Source: Acanthaster planci (lineage: Eukaryota; Echinodermata; Asteroidea; Valvatida; Acanthasteridae). From it: a stretch of DNA of 64,000 nt. This document shows, one piece after another, positions 13,302 through 23,200 of this stretch. The translations under genes and the position numbers were made by a program. The stretch spans positions 1,624,311 through 1,688,310 of the forward strand of contig NW_019091432.1 of NCBI RefSeq assembly GCF_001949145.1, given 5' to 3'. A model generated the notes under the pieces. It did no database searches and had not been told where the DNA came from. It saw nothing but the letters and a program-made list of their open reading frames with translations. The number at the start of each line of letters is the position of its first letter. Within the stretch, counting starts at the first letter, position 1.

Positions 13302-14017
13302 TTATCAACAAACTTGGGAAGTTCGCGAACCGTGTGCAATATATACTCAGTCTCGCTTGGGACTTCCCGATAGATGTGCGTGTACATCACATGTAAATGT
13401 GGTGAAGTATATTTGCCTTTGCGTGTAAATAAGTATCAACGACTGAACTTTTTGTCATCCTCGGCCATGCTAAAAACTGGTTTGAGGTGGAAATATGAAA
13501 TTGGTGTTCAGCGAAGTATCAAACATGGGTACAAAGTAGGGGAAGGGCCGAAAGGAAAAGAGCTCAGTTGTGTCAGGTGGTGAGAAACGTTGAAAGAACA
13601 ATGTGATTGATCATTTTGATAAATTTCACCTAGATAACCTAATGATCTATTTCACATCGCAATATGAAATCTGTGGGGTTACAAACATTTTCTTGCACCA
13701 CAGAGCAAGGACACAGACTCAAACCAAAGGGAGTATACATTCCACACGTAGTCGATGCAATAAATTATCAAATTAAAGATGATAAAATATAATGCAATAA
13801 GTGAATAAACGGCTAAACACATTTAAATTCACGTTTCCCTGTTTTGCAGTGAAATTTGATACATCTTTTTAAACTGAAGTACCATGGTTTCATTTTAAAA
13901 ATCCCTTTAGATATTGTGCTTTAATTTTTTTTTGCCGTTAAAGAGGCCCATCTATATTTCAAACCCTGCTTTAGAGACACTTGGTAGTGGCCATGGAGTT
14001 TTATTAAATTATTAATG

Positions 14018-14280
14018 CACTAACTTCTCATTCTCCGCTCCGCGCGGAGAAACTTTGACGCCATGACATTTTTAAACCATACAGAATGAATATTGAATTA
14101 TGTGCCCTAAATGCAACGTGCAGAGCAGAGCAAGATGAAACGCTCATTTACTGATTGTGCGTTTAGGTTTTTCGGCTTTGTTGATGCGCACCGGTTTAGA
14201 TACAGACGCAGATACACAACTAGCCGTTGGGAAAGCCGTACAAAATTTCGATTTTTCCCTGGATTTTCCCCATAGAGCTA
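14018..14280 (+). repeat. Copy 1 of a larger interspersed repeat (uninterrupted)
   Basis: The stretch starts near CTAACTTCTCATTCTCCGCT, passes through GATTGTGCGTTTAGG at 14153 and ends near GCCGTACAAAATTTCGA and a CCCTGGATTTTCCC block. The same landmarks recur in the same order in the next repeat, 14283-15267, where they are spread out by insertions. This copy therefore gives the pre-insertion sequence of one site. It is probably truncated at its right end. Confidence 0.7.
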
Positions 14281-14436
14281 CATATAAAAACTAGAGCGCT
14301 AACTTCTCATTCTCCGCTGGGAGAAAAGTTGACGCCGTTCTGGGCGCAGATATTTTGCATCCATTGGCGTACTTGTAGAATATTCAAAATCAGATAGAAT
14401 GGCGATATCGAATTGTGAATTTTAAACGCAACGCTC

Positions 14437-14612
14437 AATTCGGCCGTTTCATAATAGTGCACCACCAAGAATTTGCAACACGTTGGCCAATCACAATGCG
14501 GGGAATTTGTCGACCCATTGCGAGTTTGGAAAGGATCGACAAATTTCGCGCATCCTGATTGGCCAATGCGTTGCAAACTCTTGGTGGCGCACTATTGTGA
14601 ATCGCTCGTATT
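14437..14612. mobile_element. MITE family C, copy 2
   Basis: This copy has the same inverted ends as the one at 4868-5042 (TTTCATAATAGTGCACCACC on the left, GGTGGCGCACTATTGTGAA on the right) and the same central CGACAAATTT/AATTTGTCG arms. It sits inside the larger repeat of 14283-15267. Length and spacing match copy 1 within a few bases. Confidence 0.75.
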
Positions 14613-14990
14613 ACAACATACACGAATGTCTTTTGAATAAGGTGAATATGTGCAGAGCAATGGCAAATGTTTATTTGCGTCCATAGCTAATAAGTTTCAA
14701 AAAACAAATGTTTCCCTGAGAACATTCGAGCAAGGTCGTCCGATTTCGTATGCAAGTCTTTCAATGGCTGTCTTTCGATGAATATGTTCGGCTAAACTAA
14801 AAAGTCGTTCCAGTCAGTGTTAATTTAAGAGTTGTCAGCTTGGTGGGGGATTGAAAACGTCACAGAAAAATTCACGTGCGGTGCATACGCGCATGCGTTT
14901 GTGTGTGTGTGTGTTTTTTTTTGGGGGGGGGCATGGATTGTGCGTTTAGGTTGTTTGCCTATTGGATTTGTTGTTCATCATTTTAGAATA

Positions 14991-15134
14991 GAGTACCGAA
15001 GTGTGACGTCACTGTGAACCAGAAAGTGCAGTGCAAACGAATGGAGTATGCGTGAGCGTTGGTTCACGCACTGGTTCTCACGCTAATGCCTTTTGCACAC
15101 TAATTGTGCGCGTGACGTATTCACTTCGGTACTC
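14991..15134. mobile_element. MITE family A, copy 1 (TA target, Tc1/mariner-type)
   Basis: A 144-bp element with ends GAGTACCGAAGTG and CACTTCGGTACTC, flanked by TA on both sides (14989-14990 and 15135-15136). A full-length relative with the same ends and the same TA flanks lies at 16417-16560. The neighbouring repeat copy at 14018-14280 keeps the corresponding uninterrupted site (TTTAGA-TA-CAGACGC at about 14195), which confirms the TA duplication. The left end carries a perfect TGACGTCA at 15004-15011. Confidence 0.88.
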
Positions 15135-15260
15135 TATACAGATGTAGATATCCAAATAGCCGTACAAAAGCCGGACAAAATTTTGACTTTTCCCAGGGTT
15201 TATGCACAAACATGGATGCGCCCGGCAGGCATCGCTTTGTACTTGAGTCAACACTCTAGT

Positions 15261-15330
15261 TTTATAGCTCAGTGGTAGCGGTAAACACGCCAGCCCCTTT
15301 TAACAGTTGTGAGCGTGCCCAGGTTGTTTT
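15261..15330 (+). repeat. tRNA-like A-box fragment (possible SINE head)
   Basis: ATAGCTCAGTGGTAGCG at about 15264 is an excellent match to the D-arm/A-box region of tRNAs. The rest does not fold as a tRNA, and the B-box position has only GGTTGTTTTGAGC. I take it as a decayed tRNA-derived SINE head, not a functional tRNA gene. It abuts the right end of the larger repeat. Confidence 0.4.
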
Positions 15331-15706
15331 GAGCGTTAATACTTACTTCAAGCATGCGCAATATTGTGAAAAAAGGTATGTCTGCTGCCACCAAAATATC
15401 TCAAAATCTACAAATGAGAGAAGAGACTTCGGCAAATCATCCTATCTTATTTTCACAATGACACTTTTTGCCCCCGTTAAGGCGGGTTTAGTGACGGATT
15501 CAGAACCAGATTTTCGGGGGCCAACCACGGGCCGGGCGAAGGGTGACTAATTCGGGGATTTCGTTATTTAGCCCTCTTTGGCCTCCCTGGGTGTGAGGCT
15601 AAATTGTGAGATACACTTTTGGCAAATCGCCTTTCAGTCACTCTGCCTTAAAGGCAAAATTTCTTTTCCTAAGGCACCGTAATTATGGCGTCTAATCGGA
15701 TAGTCT

Positions 15707-15901
15707 ATCCAGTTCGTAAGTGACTTCGTCACAAAGCTTAAAGGCAAACGCGCCACGATTTGCAGGCTCTCGTTGGACAAGCGCTGAAAGTGCGCGTTAA
15801 CTCCTGGTTCCATGGTTCCATATCGATCAATGCATGTAACCAGTGCACGTGTGTAGTGGGCGCGGTTTAAACTGAAGTGACGTCACACTTACGAAACGGA
15901 T
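15707..15901. mobile_element. MITE family B, copy 1
   Basis: A 195-bp element running from ATCCAGTTCGTAAGT to ACTTACGAAACGGAT, with palindromic ends. It shares ends and body, in opposite orientation, with the copy at 49237-49433 (shared blocks include TTTGCAGGCTCTCGTTGGAC-like and GTTTAAACTGAAGTGACGTC-like sequence). It carries a perfect TGACGTCA at 15878-15885. The target duplication is ambiguous. Confidence 0.75.
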
Positions 15902-15906
15902 GGAAA

Positions 15907-15990
15907 ACCGAAGGGAAGTGAATACGTCACGGGCACAATAATGTGTAAAAGGCAATAAGGCGAGAACCAGAGCGCACGCCAGAACCAGGA
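15907..15990 (-). mobile_element. MITE family A, partial copy fused to MITE B
   Basis: Directly after MITE B copy 1, the sequence matches the right half of MITE A in reverse orientation (AAGTGAATACGTCACG, then GTGTAAAAGGCAATAAGGCG and a GAGAACCAG block). The other half is missing, so this is a truncated or rearranged copy. Confidence 0.65.
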
Positions 15991-16416
15991 ATTAAAAAGT
16001 TGTCTACCCCTCGTCCTAACGTGGGGAATTCACGCTCCAAATAACGATTTCCTTTAAACCAAGCTTTGTTGAAAAGCTCGATCTCCTTTTGTTCAGTGTT
16101 GTCTTAAAACCACGATCACTGCGCTGATCCCACCTAAAGGACACATTTGAAAACGATTACAGGCTAAACAGGATCAGAACTCATGAGACTTGAGAAATTT
16201 GCGGCGGGGCGGCGAGATATCGATAGTGTAGGCCATGTTCAGCAACCAGAAGAAATTATTCGTGGGAAGGTGGTTCTTTACTAACGCGCTGCAAGCCTTT
16301 TCGACCAATAGGGTATCTCAATTTGCCAAATCCACGCGCGCGTCAAGCTAAAATGTGCGTGTGAGTGCGGTGCCATGCCCACCACCGTTGCATTTTAGAA
16401 AAAATATAATAAAATA

Positions 16417-16560
16417 GAGTACCGAAGTGTGACGTCACTGTGAACCAGAAAGTGCAGTGCAAACGAATGGAGTACGCGCGCGTGTTCGTTCACGCGCTGG
16501 TTCTCGCGCTAATGCCTTTTACACACTAATTGTGCGCGTGACGTATTCACTTCGGTACTC
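16417..16560. mobile_element. MITE family A, copy 2
   Basis: Same length (144 bp), ends and TA flanks (16415-16416 and 16561-16562) as the copy at 14991-15134, with few internal differences, so the two are recent relatives. It also contains a perfect TGACGTCA at 16430-16437. It is the complete copy nearest the septin promoter, about 640 bp upstream of the ATG. Confidence 0.88.
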
Positions 16561-16696
16561 TATTGCACGTGGCTAGGCTCTTATACAATTCCGTTGTAAA
16601 GAAGTGCGACTTTCATGGGGTATAAATGGATGTACATGTACTGCGTAGCACTGTAGAGCATCGAAGAATCGGAGGGAATTGGAAACACTGCTTCTA

Positions 16697-16758
16697 TTCC
16701 CTCCTTCCCTTTCTCCCTCCCCCTCCTCCCTCCCTCTCTCCTCCCTCCCTCCCCCCCC
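16697..16758 (+). promoter_or_regulatory. Pure polypyrimidine tract upstream of septin
   Basis: About 60 bases contain only C and T (CTCCTTCCCTTTCTCCC-type repeats ending in a run of C). Such tracts can form triplex DNA and are common near animal promoters as GAGA-type elements. The position, 440-500 bp before the septin start codon, makes a promoter role plausible, but it may be a simple microsatellite. Confidence 0.4.
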
Positions 16759-16884
16759 GGTTTCCCGTGGGGTATCCTGGCCGTAGTCTCGCCTCGTGGC
16801 GAAATGCGCGTTGTCTAGACCTTTTCGACTTTTCCTCATCTTTTTCTGCTTTGCATTAGGGCGCCCTCAACAAAGTTGTTTTCG

Positions 16885-17198
16885 CTGGCTTATAAAACAA
16901 GAGGGCTCCCTTTACTCCACCGTTATTTTTTTCAGGCATAGCTTCGAGACGTGCCCCCCATATACTTCGCGCTTGATTGAGTCCATCGTCCCATCGTACA
17001 CCTATAGCCTAGGCCCATTTCTTCAGCTGCATGATGCACTCTGTGCAACTTCTGTCAAATGACAACTGATGCGACTGGGAGATTTATGAACTTGTGCCGT
17101 GATCCATCTCTCTGAGCCTACACGACAATTAAGCGCAACGATTGTACGTCGATCTGATAGATCAAGTGAGCTTTATCGACGCCCTAACAACTTCGATC
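16885..17198 (+). promoter_or_regulatory. Candidate septin core promoter and 5' UTR
   Basis: TATAAAA lies at 16891-16897, about 300 bp before the start codon, which would place a transcription start near 16920. A second TATAAAT is at about 16621. No splice acceptor is required between here and the ATG at 17199. This is inference from motif and position only; the true start could lie elsewhere. Confidence 0.3.
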
Positions 17199-17231
17199 AT
17201 GTCTCAGAACTACTTTCCACATCAGAGAAAC
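17199..17231 (+). CDS. Septin exon 1
   Basis: Encodes the first 11 residues ([11 protein letters not shown]) after an upstream sequence with no better ATG. It ends in phase 0 at donor GTGAGT. The product continues sensibly into exon 2 ([10 protein letters not shown]), which reads like the helix leading into an EF-hand (compare LT-EEQ at the start of calmodulin). I infer this start from continuity; no transcript is available. Confidence 0.75.
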
Positions 17232-20200
17232 GTGAGTAAACACAACTTTCTTGATAAATTGTGTTGGAAGCTAACCCAGGGTCCTGCTCTCTCGCTTCCT
17301 TAGGCAGTGCACCCGTTGGCCGAAGAGAAGAAATCGTTTTTTTTGGGGGGGGGATTTTTTGAAAGGACTAAATGAAAAAAGTCTTCAAGCATAAATTATC
17401 TTAATGTGTAATGCTTAGGATTCAGTCTTGTTTTTTGATGGAAAGTTTTCTGAGAGTTTTTGGGAAAATGTGAACCGGAAGGAATAGAACTTTGGGGGAG
17501 GGGGTTCCTAATGACTGGCCTAACTGTGACTGTGTCGTTCAACTGTTCGGTTGAAGTTAACTCAGCTGCACAAAAGGGGAGAGATTTTGTTGAAATGTTC
17601 TGGAGCTGGCAATTCTGTAACTGAGGAGCCTGTTTGCTCCATCAAGCTGAAAATTCAAGGCCTTTTCTGTGCATGCCTGGAAAAGACCACATTCCAAAGT
17701 TTTTTTTTCTCAATTTAGGGAGTGGTAAAGAGTAGATTTTCTCTACAGATGGAATCATTCCAGGTTTTTTTTTTCTTGAATTTAGGGAGTCCACAAACTA
17801 GCTGATTTTCTCTACAGATGGAATCATTCCATTGTTTGTTTTTTTTTCGTTGAATTTAGGGAGTCCATAAACTGGTTGATTTTCTCTACAGATGGAATCA
17901 TTCCAGGTTTTCTTTCGTTGAATTTAGGGAGTCCACAAGCTGGCTGATTTTCTCTACAAATGAAACTATTTTTAGGCGCATATAAACAGTATTGTCAGAT
18001 GTATTTTTATGCTGAACCACGATAAAACTACATAACTTTTTATCTCAGGTGATTCTAAGTCTAGCTCTTTCTTTCTCTTGCAGGGGACTGTACTCTCCGA
18101 TGCTCAGTATCAGGGTAAGGATTAGGCTCCCTTTTTTCCCCTCCAGAATGACTTGAGTCAATTGGGGGGGTGTGTGTGGGGGGTATCACTGTACATTGTA
18201 CGTTTGCATTGGCATACAAAAAAAATTCATTTGAAATGTGTGCATTTGGATGGATTAGTTTTTGTTTGCTTTTGAAAACAAGGCATAAGTCTGCAAGATT
18301 AGATTGTTTTCTAATTTTTCATGTAATTTACAGAGCACTTGCATGTAACTGTTCTTCATAAAGTTTTCAGATTCATTAAAAATGGATAAACATGTCGTTA
18401 TCTTTGTAGATTGGAAAATAAACTTTTTTTTTTAGATGAACTGAAGTCAACCTAAAAAAAAATACAAATTCTGGTATAATGCATTTTAATTTTGTATACT
18501 TTTGTTTAATTTAAGGAACACACAGTTCCATTTTGAAAGTAGGCCTACCTTTTATCCTCATCTAAACCAAAATGATCATGCCCTTGCGAAAGGTTGCCTG
18601 TTTAACGCGTACAAATGTGTGAAAAGCATGTGTGAAAACTCTAGCTCAAGTATTCATGCCACACTTTCTTTCCCACAGAACTGCGATCAGTGTTTTGGGT
18701 TGTTTGGTCTTTTGCAAGTCAAACTGATCAAAACATTAGTCACACAGCAAAAAATGAAATGCTTAGGCCAAATGGGCAACAATGCCGGCTTTGTTGTGGG
18801 TAGGGAAGCATTCCGTTTGTAAGTCAATATCCTTGTTTGCTTTCTGGAATAGAAAAAAAGTTCTCACACAAAAGTCCTGAATGGTTTACCCTTTATTGCA
18901 TACGGGTGGTTAGGATAGATCTGCAAGTTACAGTGAATTACAGTAGTGAGCCACATTATTAAAAAGAGTACTGAAAAGAACTTAGGTTATACGTTATATA
19001 ATTATTTCAGTTCCACTGTGTTTTACATTCAGGGCAATTTGAACTCAAATTTTGTAAATTTTCCCTATTTGTGTCCGAGGTTAGTATTATTTTCCTCCCA
19101 ACCTTTTGGCCTGTCCCTCAATTTTTTTGTTAAATGACTCATGACAAGAAAGTTTTGCGTCAGAAAATGTGACATGAAGTAATCACACAGTGAGTTGATG
19201 TCATAGATACACCACTTGTTACAGTTCACTTCTGCACACATACACACACCCATCCATACATGTATGTGCAGTCTGGCATAGCATGGTAGCGCAGGTCCTT
19301 AGGGCTTTGGGATGACAAATTTTATGTCACTCTAACACCAGTCTAAATATTGCCCAAATTCTCAACACTGTACTCTCATGGTTGGTTGACAGGGATATCT
19401 TGTTCCTTAGGCCGTTGCCCTGCAGTGGTGAACCCGAGTTACAGAGTTTTTAGGCAACTGAATCAACAGGAAACTGGTGTGGGAAATCTGTGGGTTTTTA
19501 CTTACAGGAAGAGAGAGGACTGAAACAAGTGGCACATTTTGTGGGTGTTGTTTACATTCTGAGGCCATTGGATCAGTCAGGGAAATGTGCAAACCTCTGG
19601 CTGATGCCCTGGAAGGATTCTTTAGTTCGTCCTGTGTGTTTTGTTTCGTCAGCTGTTGAAGCACAGTAGAAATATTTAAATGTTTCCTCTTTGAAACGAT
19701 GTACAGTCAATTCTCATAATAACAATGTTACAAGGACCGCAAAAACTACTTTGGTAAAGTAACCAGGACTAAAATTTCTTATAAAAAGAGTGGAAAAGCA
19801 AAGAAAAATTCAAGAATTCAAGAAATCGGGATTTACAAATTGTACTGTATTCTTTCAAGTATTTTAGCATAACAATGTTCTTCATATCAAGAGCCGACCG
19901 GAGACTTATTTCTTGTGTTATGCACCAGACAGGAGATTTAGTACTTACATGTAATTGGAGGATTACCACTGAATCATACATGGCGATGCTAACAGTTCTG
20001 GTATTACAGTTATATGTGTACAATGGATTCAGCCGTGGGAAATATCAGTGCAAAACAGTGAAGTCACATGCACCCGCGTGTCAAACATTTCTTATAATGT
20101 CACTTTGCTGTTGGAATTTGGGAGAAAAAAAAATTGTTTGATCGTTGAGGAGCACTTATGGTGTCATTTTTAATTCCCACCTTCAAATCGAGAAAACTGC

Positions 20201-23200
20201 GGTAGATGTTTTTTCAGTCTCCGAAAAGTCTGAAGATCTAAAGATGATGATATCAGAAATGTGCAGTAATCTCTGTGGGCTGTACATTACATGTGCTTGG
20301 AAAAAAAGAATCAGACAACATGACACCTCCACTCAGGGTTCCTTTGAGTTTTTACTGGACACAACTATTCAGTTTTTAGTTGCAGTTTTGTCATCTTTAG
20401 ACTATTTTTGTAAATCTGTAAAAACTTTAGGGTGAGGTACCTGTAGGTTTGGGAAGGAAGAGAGATATCCCAACTAGTTTGGTCCAAGCTTAGTTGTAGC
20501 ATGACAGGTTACAGATACTTTTGCTGTTAAGCCCGTGCACCCTCAACCAGTAGTGGCGGGTTGTGTCGAAAAGTCTTGGCCTTTTGTTCTGGGTTATTTG
20601 CTGGTATTTCCAGCTTGGAAGCACTAATGCAAGTGGCAAACACTGGGGGCTTTTGAATGGAGGAGTTGGCCATTTGGCAGTAATCTCATCGCCAGCGTGC
20701 ACATGCAAACATTTAGAGGGAGCTGCTTGGCCAAACACTACCTGTTTGCGTGGTCAATCATGAATTGAATCCTAAAGGTGTCTTGGGTTGGAAGAAGTCA
20801 TTTGAATGTGCAGGCAGAGAAACTGCCCAAATTGGAAGCACAGGGTGGCGAGAACGTGCCTGCACATACAACGAGGCGTATTGGTTCTGAAAAGCACAGT
20901 AACAATGCTACCCCGCCTGTCACAGCTGTGCATTATGTTTGACAAAGGTCTGTGGCGAAACACAAAAAAAAACACAGACAAACTAAAGTGGAAGTGGGTG
21001 GGGCAGATGCCTAAGCATATCAGCAGTAAAATCAAAGACAGTTCAAGGAAATATTTTCATGAGGGATGTAGTAGGTGATTAATATTAGGCCGAAATATTT
21101 TGGTGGGGGGTAGGGGAAGAAGCTTGTTTCCATTTGTGGTTCTTTGAAAATAGTCACTGTTTTTGTGTGTCGCTAGAGCAGGTAGACACTAAAGGATAAC
21201 TCAGTTGTTGGATTTTCGTTGGGTCTAGGGGAACGTTCTTCTAGGATCGAAATTTCGAAACCTCAGACTTTGTAGACTTATTGGCTTTAAAATTTACATG
21301 CATTTAAGGTTGTTCTCCTGTGATATAGCATCTGCTTCATTCCACGTTTGGAACTTTTTGCCTGGTTGGTAACAAAAGTGTCTGTTTGAGCTAGTATGGA
21401 TTGCCACTCCCTTTCCAACCACAATGGAAAAGCATGTGAGTTTCACTCATGTACAATGCCAACCACAGAAACCACCTGACACATAACCATAAAAAGAGCC
21501 TTTCATCCGACCCTAGGCAGGCCATTCAACCCACCCACTTTGTGACTGGCTATGTGGTAAAGGTGCACTAAATACACGTGGATGAACACTTTTCTTTCAA
21601 AAGTAACACATTATATGAATGCAAAGTATATGATATGAAAAACTAAAGAAGCAAATTGGCGAAAAGTCTGAAACTTGCAGTCTACCCCTCTTTTAATTGC
21701 AAAAAGTAGTTTTGTAAAGTGCTGTTTGGTTTCACTGCAGTCATAACTTGCAAGCTGATCCACATAGGAAAGGTTTTGCGATTTTGAATGTTTTTTTTCC
21801 AGTAAATTTAAATCCCGTGTTGAAATTCTTCTGGCACAGTTGGTCCCCTCCTGGTTCATGGCATTGTGCCATGCATGAGTGTGGCTGTTCACAGCCCACA
21901 GTTGAAATTTGATCAGCATATCAGAAAGTAATTAACCTTGTTCCAAAGGTTTCACAGAAAAAAAAAAAATCAAGCTGTGGCTTTCCAAGTTTCTGGCCAA
22001 TCTGGAAGCCCAAACTGACTGCTGGGTCATTCCTGTTTGCCGAGGAATAAACTGGCTTGTCTATGAAGCACTCAGTGTTGTTATGAAGGAAGGAGGGGAG
22101 GGGGACATTGTCCTGGGTGAATGGTTGTTTGTACAGCCTTGCTCCAGGCCTCCTTTGATGGAGGGAAGATACAAAAGGGCTAAGGGATAAAGACAGACTG
22201 AAGAGGAATGCAGTGATTCAAGGGATGGGACAGTCTATGTTGAGGACCAATTTTAGTCTGTTTTCAGAAGCAGATGGAGGAACTTAACAGAGCTGATCCC
22301 TGAGGAGAGCACCATTTTATACATTTGTCCACATATCATCAAGAGCCCCATAGCATCTGCAGTGCTTGTCTTTATCATTTCTTTAGATGCAAAGTGCAAT
22401 AAATGATGCATTTGAGTAGGCAAAATAGTGCATGTTTTTGTCAAAGAAATCATTTGAAAAGAAAGTTATAAGCATCTTTTCATTGGTCCCATAAAAGTCT
22501 CTCTTTGCAAGATTTCAGGAGCTGCAATCAGTGTATTCCTGTAAGCTTCCCAATGCAGCAAACTCTGTGAGAATGGTCCCTCGTAGTAACTCCCTGCTTG
22601 CGTCTATTCATATTGAAAGAGCTGAAGACATTCCAGCGCAAACTTGCTCGGTTGGGCCAGCCGATTCCATTCTAATGTATTTTTGCTTTACGGTGATAAA
22701 ATGTATGTCCTTTGTCGTTAACTTGTCATGTGTCGTTATATGCATGCTTTGCCGATGAAAAATGGCGGTGGTTGTTTGAAGAAGCAGGTACAATATTCTG
22801 TGCATTGATATCAGTTTGTTCTTGGCTTTTCCTCTGCAGTTTTTCAGAAAAGCCTGTTGTAGGCCTGATACTACAGTAAATATGAGAAAAAAGTAAGGTA
22901 AAAGCTGTTGGCAGAAAGACTCGATTTGCTGTGAAGTGATGTCATTCCGGTTTTGTTTTTTTTTTTGGCTTTGTTCGTTTTTTATTTTAGAATTCCGCCT
23001 CTTAAAATGTGTAAGAAAAGACACAATGTGCGCCACCTCGATATAGAGGACATCAGTGTATATGCCAAGAAAGCTGTGAACAGTGCTGTGATTGTCACCA
23101 TATGACAACCACAAAACCTTGAGGTCTATTGGTCCCTTTTTTTGAGCGAGAGCCCTGCAGTCTCCCTCCTCTAGGCTTTCCACACTTAGTTGAGTGTTTG

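Larger units (their letters stand above)
14283..15267 (+). mobile_element. Copy 2 of the larger repeat, with TIR-like ends and nested MITEs
   Basis: The ends TATAAAAACTAGAGCGCTAAC (first 20 bases considered) and the reverse complement of the right end (TATAAAACTAGAGTGTTGAC) match at most positions, giving roughly 20-bp inverted termini. Inside are the landmarks of copy 1: CTAACTTCTCATTCTCCGCT, then GATTGTGCGTTTAGG at 14937, then AGCCGTACAAAAGCCGG. They are interrupted by MITE family C (14437-14612) and MITE family A (14991-15134). No transposase remains. Confidence 0.6.

Noticed and set aside
15261-15330. A tRNA gene suggested by TAGCTCAGTGGTAGCG
   Set aside because: Only the D-arm half is tRNA-like; the T-arm and acceptor stem are missing.
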